The notes beneath the pieces were generated by a model. The model saw nothing but the letters and a program-made list of their open reading frames with translations. It did no database searches and was not told the origin of the DNA. From an uncultured Bacteroidales bacterium (GTDB lineage: Bacteria > Bacteroidota > Bacteroidia > Bacteroidales > UBA932): 34,990 nucleotides of DNA. Location: assembly GCA_947588835.1 (NCBI GenBank), contig CANPZS010000020.1:1-34990 (forward strand). The letters are read 5' to 3'. The position numbers and the translations under genes were made by a program. This document shows positions 1 through 9,300 of this stretch, in pieces; position 1 is the stretch's first letter; every line of letters starts with the position of its first letter.

Positions 1-63
1 TTACACTTATAAGCTGTCGTACAAATAGCAGCCTGACAACCTTTGACAAATTTTTATATGATT

Positions 64-519
64 TCAAAACAGTTTCTTAGTCGAAACCTTTGTTTCCCAA
101 GAAAAAGAGGGTTTATCAGTTATTGCCCGCAGAAGTTCATCCGGCGGGATTGGCTTACTCTCATCATTGTCTCTGTAATAGTAACTGCCTTTGGTTGTCG
201 CAGCGAAAGAAGCAAGAGATTTAAAAACCTCAAGGTCAATGTATTCCCCACCATTTGGCGATTTTACTATCGTTGCATTAGTCGCAACATTAATTGTTCT
301 TTCCCCAATTCGTTTAATGATCAATTCCCTCAACCCTTCTGGAATTATTTGCTCCGATGCCGGCTCCTCTTCCGAATCTTCGATGCCAATTGCTATATGA
401 CCACCCTCTGTATTAGCAAAAGCTACACAGTCTTTAGCGAGTTCATCAAAATCAGTTGTTTTTCCCTGTACTGTTTTCAACGACTTTTTATCGAACTTAA
501 GCCCTTCTTTCATATTCAT
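64..519 (-). CDS. AlbA_2 (Schlafen-type) domain protein, apparently truncated
   Basis: The 151-residue product matches the N-terminal AlbA_2 / divergent AAA_4 domain found in many Bacteroidetes accessory proteins. Visible marks are the early E/D-x-x-E-L-A-K-D region, the FANTEGGHIAIGIED stretch and SYYYRDNDESKPIPPDELLR. Family members usually continue for 350-500 residues, often with a winged-helix C-terminus. Here the frame stops right after the FSWET motif, so the gene looks cut short. The last 63 bases of the window do not restore a clear continuation. Base composition is clearly lower in GC than the rest of the window, suggesting a separate origin. The gene lies 40 bases downstream of the integrase remnant in the same direction, so it is probably element cargo. 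Function is unknown; nucleic-acid binding is a family-level guess. The start could be either of two ATGs two codons apart. Confidence 0.6.
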   Translation of the reverse strand: MNMKEGLKFDKKSLKTVQGKTTDFDELAKDCVAFANTEGGHIAIGIEDSEEEPASEQIIPEGLRELIIKRIGERTINVATNATIVKSPNGGEYIDLEVFKSLASFAATTKGSYYYRDNDESKPIPPDELLRAITDKPSFSWETKVSTKKLF

Positions 520-559
520 ATCGTTTACTCTGCTAAGTTAATGAAAAACCACTGCATTC

Positions 560-1454
560 CTAAATCAATCCATCAAACTTCGCCATCGAGCTAGCCTTGA
601 TGGAGCCTACGATGTCGATGTAGGGCTTCATGGCCTTGTAGTCGGAGTGGCCGGTCCATTTCATCACGACGTTGGGGTGATGCCCATGGAGAGGGCGTTG
701 ACGAGTTCCCACTTGGGCTGGATCTTGTCGGTGCGGACGTTGCCCTTGTAGGTGGTGACGCGGATTTCCTCGTCGATGCCGGCCAGGCGGCAGAGTTCCT
801 TGATGTCACGGTTCATCGCTTGGTTGGTATAGTTGGGCAAGGCCTTGCCATCCTTGAAGGGGATATCCTTGTATTTTTTCCAAAATGGCCTTGGTGACTT
901 TGTTCAGTTCGATGGAGATGCTGTCCGCCGTCTTGACGGTCGTGACCTCGATGTGGTCGCCCTTGACACCGCTGCGGCGGAGATTGTTGACGTCGGAGTG
1001 CCGGAGGCCGGAGAAGCAGCAGAAGATGAAGATGTCGCGGATGGGATCCAGGTAGGTCTGGGCCTCGGAAAGTTTCAGGTCCCGGACACGGGCGATTTCC
1101 TCCTTGGGTTCCGGGGCTGGCTTCTGATGAATCCGTTTAGCCGGCCCTCATACTTCTTCTGAAGTTGAGACGGCGTTGGAATCTGGTCGATGGCCTCTAA
1201 GAACTTGAAGGTAAAGTCCATCTGGTCCTTGATGTTCCGGAGCTCGCTATTGATGGACAGGGCGGTCTCACCCTTCGGGCCTTTGTAGCCCGACTTGACC
1301 AGCTGGCCTCGTCATCCCAGGCTTTGGCATCGACGAGTTGGCATCCGGTCTTCAGATCCAGACGCTGGCTATTGAAAGTAACACGGAATCTGATTTGATA
1401 CCTGTTCTTGTCCTTTCCGTAGGCAAAGAGACGCAACAGAAACCATTCCTGCAA
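560..1454 (-). pseudogene. Decayed Bacteroidetes tyrosine recombinase (integrase)
   Basis: Reading the minus strand in shifting frames gives a recognisable Bacteroidetes integrase. It starts with an arm-binding N-terminus (RFRVTFNSQRLDLKTG), then a SAM-like segment (INSELRNIKDQMDFTFKFLE), the first catalytic box FCCFSGLRHSD, a TTVKTADSISIELN segment, TTYKGNVRTDKIQPKWEL, and the C-terminal MKWTGHSDYKAMKPYIDI with its tyrosine. The frame changes near positions 1305, 1130, 870 (an extra A in an A run) and 675 (a missing base). Between QPKWEL and NALSMGI, near position 700, about a dozen residues are missing. In relatives this stretch carries the H-x-x-R catalytic box. The gene therefore cannot encode an active recombinase. 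It ends at a TAG at 560-562. Confidence 0.88.
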
Positions 1455-1478
1455 GGGTTTACGAAGGGTGTTGCACTT

Positions 1479-1504
1479 GGTTTACGATTCTCGTCCTCTC
1501 CGCA
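1479..1504 (+). other. Possible att-site remnant resembling a tRNA-Ser 3' end
   Basis: The segment ending CGTCCTCTCCGCA resembles the T-arm and 3' acceptor strand of a bacterial serine tRNA. Only two positions differ from the usual CGAATCCCGTCCTCTCCGCA. No 5' half of a tRNA is present. It lies 25 bases from the 5' end of the decayed integrase, where attachment cores are normally found. An old attL/attR duplicate is the natural reading, but the match is short. Confidence 0.4.
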
Positions 1505-1529
1505 ACATTTTCAATAAGCCAGTAATTCA

Positions 1530-1572
1530 AAAAAAACACGCACATTTTCTTTCGGAAAGTGCGTGTTTTTTT
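1530..1572. terminator. Bidirectional intrinsic terminator downstream of floA
   Basis: A perfect 14-bp inverted repeat (AAAAAAACACGCAC at 1530-1543 with its complement at 1559-1572) encloses a 15-base loop. It has a run of A on the left and of T on the right, so it can work in both directions. It lies 35 bases beyond the floA stop and separates floA from the decayed element. Confidence 0.85.
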
Positions 1573-1607
1573 GTGTCGGAGCCGGTTCTACGGCGGGTTG
1601 GACATTT

Positions 1608-2558
1608 CTACTGCTTCGCTATGCTTTCGCGCATGTCGGTATCCGCCTGTACGTTTTTCATACGGTAATAGTCCATCACTCCGAGATTTCCGTTGCGGAA
1701 GGCCTCGGCCATCGCCAAAGGAACCTGGGCTTCGGCTTCTATCACTTTCGCCCTGGCTTCCTGCGCCTTTGCCTTCATCTCCTGCTCGAGGGCCACGGCC
1801 ATCGCCCTGCGCTCCTCGGCACGGGCCTGCGCTATGTTCTTGTCGGCCTCGGCCTGATCCATCTGCAGCACCGCGCCGATGTTCTTCCCTATGTCGATGT
1901 CGGCTATGTCTATGGACAGGATCTCGAACGCCGTGCCGGCATCAAGCCCCTTGGCAAGCACTACCTTGGAAATGGATTCCGGCATTTCGAGCACGTCCTT
2001 GTGACTTTCGGACGAACCTATGGACGATACGATGCCTTCGCCTACGCGGGCCAGCACGGTTTCTTCTCCGGCGCCGCCCACAAGCTGGTTGATGTTGGCG
2101 CGCACGGTGACGCGGGCCTTGGCGATGAGCTGTATTCCGTTCTTGGCCACGGCCGTCACGGGAGGAGTGTTGATGACTTTGGGATTGACCGACATCTGCA
2201 CGGCTTCAAAAACGTCGCGGCCGGCGAGGTCGATTCCGGCGGCCGTCTTGAAGTCGAGGGGTATGTTGGCCTTGTCGGCGGAAATGAGCGCATTCACCAC
2301 CTTGACTACGTTGCCCTTTGCCAAATAATGGGCTTCAAGTTCGTTGGCCCTTAGGGTAAGTCCGGCTTTCGTGCCCGTAATCATGGCTATGACGATGGTT
2401 TTGGGACTTACTCCCCTCCAGCGCATGAGCACCAGCTGTATGAGCGATATCTTCACTCCCGACAGCAGCGCCTGAAACCACAGGGCCACCGGGAAAAACC
2501 ACAGGAGGACCACAAGGGCGGCTACGATTATCGCCACCATTATTATCATTTGTTCCAT
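1608..2558 (-). CDS. floA: Flotillin-like protein FloA
   Basis: This 316-residue protein is a FloA (former UPF0365/YqfA) family member, a membrane scaffold that organises functional microdomains. An N-terminal hydrophobic hairpin (about residues 4-45) is followed by the family segment [21 protein letters not shown]-like domain comes next ([21 protein letters not shown] through [20 protein letters not shown]), then an alanine/glutamate-rich coiled coil from about residue 235 to 285. Length is close to the usual 320-335. It is the downstream member of a two-gene unit with nfeD (6-base gap), the standard pairing for FloA and short NfeD proteins, and is followed by an intrinsic terminator. I see no lesions. 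Confidence 0.95.
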   Translation of the reverse strand: MEQMIIMVAIIVAALVVLLWFFPVALWFQALLSGVKISLIQLVLMRWRGVSPKTIVIAMITGTKAGLTLRANELEAHYLAKGNVVKVVNALISADKANIPLDFKTAAGIDLAGRDVFEAVQMSVNPKVINTPPVTAVAKNGIQLIAKARVTVRANINQLVGGAGEETVLARVGEGIVSSIGSSESHKDVLEMPESISKVVLAKGLDAGTAFEILSIDIADIDIGKNIGAVLQMDQAEADKNIAQARAEERRAMAVALEQEMKAKAQEARAKVIEAEAQVPLAMAEAFRNGNLGVMDYYRMKNVQADTDMRESIAKQ

Positions 2559-2564
2559 AATTGT

Positions 2565-3044
2565 TTAATTGTTATTTATCTGTTCTGTGTCTACTATCGT
2601 TTTCACGGATACGCGGCCGTCCCTGACGCTGACCACTTCCACGACGGTGCCGGGATTCACGATGCCGTCAATGGAGTGCACCTCGCAGGTAACGTCCCCT
2701 ATGCGCGCCGTACCGGCAGGGGCAAGCCTTGTCAGCGTCGACCCCCTGTCCCCGACGGACAGCGAAGCCGTTTCGGCGGGATTTTTTCCGATCACGGCGT
2801 CAAGCGAAAGCCGCTTCCAGGTCTTGGCCCTGAGGGAATACACTATAAAACATATTATCAAAATGACGCATACCGCCGTGACGATCGTGCCGCCGGCGAT
2901 GCCGTAATGGTAAAAGCCGTAATAGCAGGATCCTCCGAGAGAGGCCAGGCCGAGCACTCCGGCCACCCCTATGCCGGGGATGAGAAGCATCTCTGCGAGC
3001 AGAAGGATGATGCCTACGGCGAACAATGCTATTATCAGTCCCAT
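2565..3044 (-). CDS. NfeD-family membrane protein
   Basis: A 159-residue protein with two to three N-terminal membrane segments (about residues 1-75) and a C-terminal beta-rich OB-fold NfeD domain (about 88-155, containing GDRGSTLTRLAPAGTARIGD and the closing VVSVRDGRVSVK). It lacks the ClpP-like protease domain of long NfeD proteins, so it is the short type that accompanies flotillins. It is first in the nfeD-floA unit; a TAnnTTTG element lies about 20 bases upstream of its start. The likely role is membrane organisation together with FloA; the precise biochemical function is not established for the family. Confidence 0.88.
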   Translation of the reverse strand: MGLIIALFAVGIILLLAEMLLIPGIGVAGVLGLASLGGSCYYGFYHYGIAGGTIVTAVCVILIICFIVYSLRAKTWKRLSLDAVIGKNPAETASLSVGDRGSTLTRLAPAGTARIGDVTCEVHSIDGIVNPGTVVEVVSVRDGRVSVKTIVDTEQINNN

Positions 3045-3062
3045 GGTTTTTGTTTCATCTTA

Positions 3063-3070
3063 CAAATATA
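3063..3070 (-). promoter_or_regulatory. -7 element of the nfeD-floA promoter
   Basis: On the minus strand the sequence reads TATATTTG, an exact match to the Bacteroidetes -7 consensus TAnnTTTG, and lies 18 bases before the nfeD ATG. I see no clear -33 box. The expected leader is very short. Confidence 0.55.
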
Positions 3071-3141
3071 CATTTTTTTCATCCATTCCTTCCCGAAAAA
3101 CGGATGCAAACATGCGAAAATAAGAATTATGGCGGATAAAG

Positions 3142-3171
3142 TTTCTTTATAAGAAAAAAATCGTAAATTTG
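3142..3171 (+). promoter_or_regulatory. Promoter of secDF
   Basis: TTTC at 3142-3145 and TAAATTTG at 3164-3171, separated by 18 bases, fit the Bacteroidetes -33/-7 pattern. The start codon of secDF follows 85 bases later, leaving a leader of about 80 bases with no recognised motif. Confidence 0.6.
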
Positions 3172-3256
3172 TACCCTATTTTGCGGGCAGTATCGGAAAG
3201 GAGTCCATACTGCCGTATTTTGCAAACGAATAATATTGATATAAAAAATAGAAGAA

Positions 3257-6250
3257 ATGCAAAGTAAAGGTGTTATCAGGCTGCTTGCCATATTGCTCGG
3301 CATCGCCTCCATCTGGCAGCTTTCTTTCACCGCGGTAACCCGCATTCAGGAGAAAAAGGCTGCGACACAGGCAGATATTCAGGCCCGGCAATTCATAGCG
3401 GCCAACAATGTCGCGCCTGAGTTCAAAGAGTTCGTGCTCGACTCCGTATCAAACGTAAGAAACAGGGCATATATCGACTCCATAAGCGCCCGGAAAGTAT
3501 ATTTTGGATATACCTACAAGGATGTAAAGGAGAAGGAAATCAACCTCGGCCTCGACCTCAAGGGAGGTATGAACGTGATGCTGCAGGTGCAGCTTGAGGA
3601 CCTCGTCAAGGCGCTGTCGGGAGACAGCGTAGATCCGGATTTCCTCAATGCGATGCAGCTCGCCAAGTCGAGGAACGTCAATACGGCCACCGATTTCATA
3701 ACCCTGTTCGGAGAAGCATGGGATGAGGTGGCGCCCGGGAAGTCCCTCGCCGCCGTCTTCGGCACCTATGAGATGCGCGACAAGGTAAAACCCGAATCCA
3801 CCAACGCCCAGGTCATAGAAGTGCTCAAAAACGAAGCGAAAAGCGCCATCGACAATTCGTTCAACGTTCTGAGGAACCGTATCGACCGCTTCGGCGTGGC
3901 CCAGCCCAACATACAGAAAGTTGAAAACAGCGGAAAGATTCTCATCGAACTTCCGGGCGTGAAAGACCCTGAACGCGTAAGAAAACTTCTCCAGGGCACG
4001 GCTTCGCTCGAATTCTGGCCCACTTTCACGGCGAATGAGGTCAATCTTCAGGAAGCGGACGCCGCCCTCGCCAGGATATTGGACGATACCGAGGATTCCA
4101 CGGCAGTGGCCGATTCCGTCCTCGACGAGAAGGCACTTTTCGCCAAACAGCATCCTCTGTTCGCGGTACTCAGCCCGAGCGGCATGAACAACGCCTGCCT
4201 CGGATTCGCGAGCGGCGTGGACACCGCCACGGTGAACAGGTACCTGTCGCTGGTGGCCGATGAATATCTTCCCCAGGGCTTCAAGGGCCTGTGGACGGTA
4301 AAGCCCTCGGAATACGTAAGCGGCGCCAATGTTTTCGAACTCGTGGCCATAAAAGCCAATACGCGCGACGGACGGGCGCCCCTCGACGGCGGCTCGGTCA
4401 CCGACACGCGGGTGGAATACGGCAGCCAGAACCAGGGCAATCCTTCCGTTTCCATGTCGATGAACGCGGAAGGAGCCAGCATCTGGGCCCGTCTCACCAA
4501 GGACAACATCGGCAAGCAGATTGCCATCGTATTGGACGGTCTCGTATATTCCTATCCTAACGTCATCAACGAAATAACCGGAGGAAACTCTTCGATTACC
4601 GGCAATTTCGACGTCCAGGAGGCGGAAGACCTCGCCAACGTGCTCAGGTCGGGCAAGCTCCCGGCGCCGGCCACCATCATTCAGGAGCAGGTCGTGGGAC
4701 CCTCCCTCGGATCCGCATCCATCAAGGCCGGTCTCATCTCGTTCGTAATCGCCTTCATCCTCGTTCTCGTGTACATGATATGCTTCTACACGGGTGCAGG
4801 CGTCATCGCGGACATAGCGCTGCTCTGCAACGTGCTGCTGCTCTTCGGTTCGCTCGTATCGTTCAATGCGGTCCTCACTCTGCCGGGCATCGCGGGTCTC
4901 GTCCTGACGCTCGGTATGGCGGTGGACGCCAACGTCATCATATATGAACGCATCAAGGAGGAAATCGCGGCCGGCAAAGGCTTCGGCAAAGCCGTGGCCG
5001 ACGGTTACAGGAACGCCTATTCGGCCATCTTCGACGGCCAGGTGACCACCCTTCTCACCGGTATAATCCTTGCCATATTCGGCTCCGGTCCGGTGAAAGG
5101 CTTCGCCACCACCCTCATCATAGGTATCATAACCTCCGTCCTCACCTCCATTTTCATCACAAGGATAATATTCGACGACAGGATTCAGAGAGGCAAGACG
5201 GTTTCCCTTTCCAACAACTTCTCGAGGAATTTCCTCAAGAATACCAAAATCGATTTCCTCAGCGCGAAGAAATGGTCTTACCTCGCGTCCGGCACCCTCA
5301 TATTGATCGCCGTACTGTCCATATTCCTGAAAGGCTTCAGCTATGGCGTAGACTTCACCGGAGGACGTACCTATGTCGTACGCTTTGACCAGGCCGTCAC
5401 TGCGGAAGACGTGCGCGCATCGGTAGAAGAGACTTTCGGTGCTGCTGCGGAAGCCGCCGGCGAGGATCAGTACTCGGTGGAAGTGAAGATGTTCGGCGGC
5501 GAAAGCCAGATGAAGATCACCACCCAGTACAAGGTAGACAACGAGGACAGCGCGGTGGACACCGAAGTGGAAGGACTGCTGTTCAACGCCCTCAATAAAT
5601 ACTATACCAACGGTATCACTCTTGAGGAATTCACTTCCACGCTGGAGAATCCAAACGGCATCATATCTTCCGACAAAGTGGGTCCTACCATCGCCCGCGA
5701 CATACAGCGGTCGGCAATCATTTCCGTATTGCTCGCCCTGATCGTAATATTCGGATACATCGCGCTGCGGTTCAGCGGCTGGACATGGGGTCTTGGAGGC
5801 GTCGTTTCGCTGGCGCACACCGCCGTCATAGTCATAGGCTTCTTCTCCCTGTTCAACGGCATCCTGCCGTTCAACCTGGACGTAGACCAGACCTTCATAG
5901 CGGCCATCCTGACCATCATCGGCTACGCCATCAATGACAACGTGGTAATATTCGACCGCATCCGTGAGCAGAAGAACCTGCATCCCAACGCGGACTTCAA
6001 GGAGACTGTGAACTCTGCGCTCAATTCGACGCTCACCCGTACGGTCAACACGTCCGTTTCCACACTCCTCCCGATGCTCGCGATAGCCATCTTCGGAGGC
6101 GAGTCCATCAGGGGTCTCGCAGTGGCGCTCTGCCTCGGTATCGTCATCGGAACATACGCTTCCATAATGATAGGTACCCCCGTAATGTATGACGCCACCA
6201 CCAGAAGGGACAAAAAGAAAGCGGAAACTGCAAAAATCCGCAAGAAATAA
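3257..6250 (+). CDS. secDF: Fused protein translocase subunit SecDF
   Basis: This single 997-residue chain joins SecD and SecF, the proton-driven membrane proteins that help pull secreted proteins through SecYEG. The SecD half has an N-terminal membrane segment (about 7-27), the LGLDLKGGMNV motif (about 99), a periplasmic P1 domain with an insert, and TM2-6 including GMAVDANVIIYERIKEE. The SecF half begins near residue 650 with the GFSYGVDFTGGRTYVVRF motif and ends with TIIGYAINDNVVIFDRIRE. The fused form and length are usual for Bacteroidetes. It has its own promoter and is closed by a strong terminator at 6269-6304, so it is probably monocistronic. Very long antisense reading frames opposite it are coding shadows. 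Confidence 0.97.
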   Translation: MQSKGVIRLLAILLGIASIWQLSFTAVTRIQEKKAATQADIQARQFIAANNVAPEFKEFVLDSVSNVRNRAYIDSISARKVYFGYTYKDVKEKEINLGLDLKGGMNVMLQVQLEDLVKALSGDSVDPDFLNAMQLAKSRNVNTATDFITLFGEAWDEVAPGKSLAAVFGTYEMRDKVKPESTNAQVIEVLKNEAKSAIDNSFNVLRNRIDRFGVAQPNIQKVENSGKILIELPGVKDPERVRKLLQGTASLEFWPTFTANEVNLQEADAALARILDDTEDSTAVADSVLDEKALFAKQHPLFAVLSPSGMNNACLGFASGVDTATVNRYLSLVADEYLPQGFKGLWTVKPSEYVSGANVFELVAIKANTRDGRAPLDGGSVTDTRVEYGSQNQGNPSVSMSMNAEGASIWARLTKDNIGKQIAIVLDGLVYSYPNVINEITGGNSSITGNFDVQEAEDLANVLRSGKLPAPATIIQEQVVGPSLGSASIKAGLISFVIAFILVLVYMICFYTGAGVIADIALLCNVLLLFGSLVSFNAVLTLPGIAGLVLTLGMAVDANVIIYERIKEEIAAGKGFGKAVADGYRNAYSAIFDGQVTTLLTGIILAIFGSGPVKGFATTLIIGIITSVLTSIFITRIIFDDRIQRGKTVSLSNNFSRNFLKNTKIDFLSAKKWSYLASGTLILIAVLSIFLKGFSYGVDFTGGRTYVVRFDQAVTAEDVRASVEETFGAAAEAAGEDQYSVEVKMFGGESQMKITTQYKVDNEDSAVDTEVEGLLFNALNKYYTNGITLEEFTSTLENPNGIISSDKVGPTIARDIQRSAIISVLLALIVIFGYIALRFSGWTWGLGGVVSLAHTAVIVIGFFSLFNGILPFNLDVDQTFIAAILTIIGYAINDNVVIFDRIREQKNLHPNADFKETVNSALNSTLTRTVNTSVSTLLPMLAIAIFGGESIRGLAVALCLGIVIGTYASIMIGTPVMYDATTRRDKKKAETAKIRKK

Positions 6251-6268
6251 TCAAATACCAATGCATTG

Positions 6269-6304
6269 AAAGGTTGGCCGCGGCAAAGCAGCCAACCTTT
6301 TTTG
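6269..6304 (+). terminator. Intrinsic terminator after secDF
   Basis: AAAGGTTGGC at 6269-6278 pairs perfectly with GCCAACCTTT at 6291-6300 across a 12-base loop and runs into a T tract. It begins 18 bases after the secDF stop and isolates secDF from dnaE. The T tract also supplies the -33 TTTG of the dnaE promoter. Confidence 0.9.
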
Positions 6305-6332
6305 TTCCATACGCGCCGATTTAGTATATTTG
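6301..6332 (+). promoter_or_regulatory. Promoter of dnaE
   Basis: TTTG at 6301-6304 and TATATTTG at 6325-6332 with a 20-base spacer are a near-ideal Bacteroidetes promoter. The predicted transcript start lies about 14 bases before the ATG at 6353. This excludes the upstream in-frame ATG at 6266, which lies within the preceding terminator region. Confidence 0.8.
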
Positions 6333-6352
6333 TATACAAATCCGAAAGCGAC

Positions 6353-9300
6353 ATGGCATTCGTCCACCTTCACGTACATACGCAATATTCCATCCTTGAC
6401 GGACAGTCATCCATCGAGAATCTCTTCAACCGTGCCGCGGAACTCGGCATGCCCGGCCTGGCCATCACGGACCACGGCAATATGTACGGCGTAAAGGAAT
6501 TTTTCAAATTCGCGAAGAAACATCCCGACATCAAGCCGATCATCGGCTGTGAAGTCTACGTGACGCGGCATTACGACCACAAGCTCAAGGATCCGTCGCA
6601 CAAGAACTATTTTCATCTGATTCTCCTGGCCAAAAATTTCAACGGCTACAAAAACCTGATGAAAATAGTCTCCATAGCCCATACGGAAGGCAATTATTAC
6701 AGGCCGCGCATATCCCATGAGGTGCTGGAGCGCTACCATGAAGACCTGATCTGCTCGTCGGCCTGCATGGCCGGAGAAATTCCGCGCCTGATTCTCGCCG
6801 GCGACACGGAGGGAGCCGAAGATGCCATACAATGGCATAAAAACCTGTTCGGGGACGATTATTATCTCGAAGTGATGCTCCACAAGACGGAGGTCCCCGG
6901 CCTGTCATTGGAAGTATACGAAAAGCAGCTCAGATATGACAAGGTCATCTTCGAACTGGCGGCAAAGCACGGCGTAAAAGTTATCGCCACCAACGACATA
7001 CATTTCGTCAGGAAGGAGGACGGGCCGGCGCACGACCGCCTGATCTGCCTTACGACCAACGAATACCTCGACTCCGAATCCCGTCTGCGCTATACGCAGC
7101 AGGAATACATGAAAAGCGAGGATGAGATGCTGGCCCTCTTTCCGGACCACCCGGAAGCCATATACAATACCTTGGAGATCTGCGACAAGGTGGAGCGCTA
7201 CGACATAGACCGCGGGCACGTCCTGCCCAAATTCGAGTTGCCGAAAGAATTCACCGACGGCATGGACAGGCATCTTGCGGAATATTCGGACATAATCGAG
7301 GCCGGACGCTTCGACGAAAAGGGCAACGACAGGGGAGAGGAATTCCACAGCTCCGTGGCCTATCTCTGCCACCTCAGCTATCTCGGAGCCGAAAAGAGGT
7401 ACGGGACATTGGACGCGGTGCATCGGGACCGTCTCGACTTCGAGCTCAAGACCATCGCCCGCATGGGTTTTCCGGACTATTTTCTGATAGTACAGGACTT
7501 CATAAACTGGGCAAAGGACAACGGCATTTCGGTGGGCCCCGGACGAGGCTCGGCGGCAGGCTCGGCCGTGGCATACTGTCTCGGCATCACGAATCTCGAC
7601 CCGATACGGTACAATCTGCTGTTCGAGCGTTTCCTCAATCCGGAACGAATATCCATGCCTGACATAGACGTGGATTTCGACGATGAAGGCCGATACCGCG
7701 TGATCAAATATGTGCAGGACAAATACGGCGAAGACCATATTTCGCATGTCATCACCTTCGGCACAATGGCCGCCAAACTTGCCATCAAGGACGTTTCGCG
7801 CGTAAGCCATCTGTCCATCGACGAGTCCAACCGGCTCACCAGGATGATTCCCGACAAGCCTTTCCAGATCAAGGACCAGCCCGAAAAGGTGACTCTTCAG
7901 AACTGCCTGAAATACATTCCGGAGTTCAGGAATGAAGCGGAGAACGGCACCGAACTGGTAAAGGACGTGATAAAATACGCCATGCAGCTCGAAGGGTGCA
8001 TCCGTCAGACGGGCATCCATGCCTGCGCCATGATCATAGGCAGGGGCGACCTGACGGACTACATACCCATCACTCTCGGCACCGACAAGGCCACCGGACA
8101 GCAGGTGTGGGTGTCCCAGTACGAAGGATCGTACATAGAGGACGTGGGAATGCTCAAGATGGATTTTCTCGGCCTGAAGACACTTTCCATCATAAAGGAA
8201 TGCCTTGCCGAAATAAAGGAATCGCACGGGACGGACATAGACATAGAAAACATTCCGCTCGACGATCCCCAGACCTACGCGCTGTACAGCCGGGGCGATA
8301 CTAAGAGCGTTTTCCAATTCGAATCCGGGGGCATGAAGGACTGGCTGCAGAAACTGCATCCGGAGCGTCTGGAGGACCTCATCGCGATGAACGCACTGTA
8401 CCGTCCGGGCCCTATGGATTACATTCCGCAGTTCGTGGCCCGCAAACGGGGCGAAGAACCCATCACCTACGACCTTCCGGAAATGGAAGAATTTCTGAAA
8501 GAGACATACGGGGTGACGGTGTATCAGGAGCAGGTCATGCTTATTTCCCAAAAAATCGCCGGATTCTCGAAAGGCAAGGCCGACAAGCTGCGCAAGGCCA
8601 TGGGAAAGAAGAACATAGACATCCTCCAGTCCCTGCATGACGACTTCATAAAAGGCGGCACCGGAAACGGACATCCCGTCGAAATCCTGGAAAAAATCTG
8701 GAGGGACTGGGTGAAATTCGCTTCCTATGCGTTCAACAAGTCGCACGCCACATGCTATGCGTGGGTAAGCTACCAGACCGGATGGCTCAAGGCCCATTAT
8801 CCGGCCGAATTCCAGGCGGCCAACCTCAGCCAGAATCTTTCCAACATATCCGAGATAAAAGAAATAATGGATGACTGCAAGCGCAGCGGCATCAAAGTAT
8901 TGAATCCGGACATAAACGAAAGTTTCTCCCACTTCACAGTAAACCGGGACGGCAACATCCGCTTCGGTCTCGGCGGCATCCACGGATTCGGCAGCAACAT
9001 CGTCGAATCCATCATAAAGGAACGCACCGAAAACGGGCCGTTCAGCGACGTTTTCGATTTCGTGGAACGCATGGGCGGCAGCATAAACCGCAAAGCCTTC
9101 GAAGCACTGCTGTTCTCCGGAGCCTTCGACAGTTTCGGACGGCAGCGTACACAATATGTCCTGCCGGGACGCAGCGGAGAATCATTCACGGAAGAACTGT
9201 TCCGGTATTCCGAACTGTTCCGCAACGACACGGTCGATTCGATGTCCTCGCTTTTCGGAGACATGGAGGAGATGAAGCCCCAACGTCCGGTGCTACCGGA

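Noticed and set aside
1479..1504. A functional tRNA-Ser gene
   Set aside because: No 5' acceptor strand, D-arm or anticodon arm is found upstream; only a 3'-end-like fragment exists.
3449..5983. 844-codon open frame on the minus strand opposite secDF
   Set aside because: It is a coding shadow: low-complexity H/V/E/D-rich translation without any family motif, fully inside the well-supported secDF gene.
6266..6352. Longer dnaE with a start at 6266
   Set aside because: This start lies within the secDF terminator region and upstream of a near-ideal promoter, so it would not be on the dnaE transcript.
6905..9154. 749-codon open frame on the minus strand opposite dnaE
   Set aside because: Same shadow effect; translation shows no recognisable domain and dnaE is certain.
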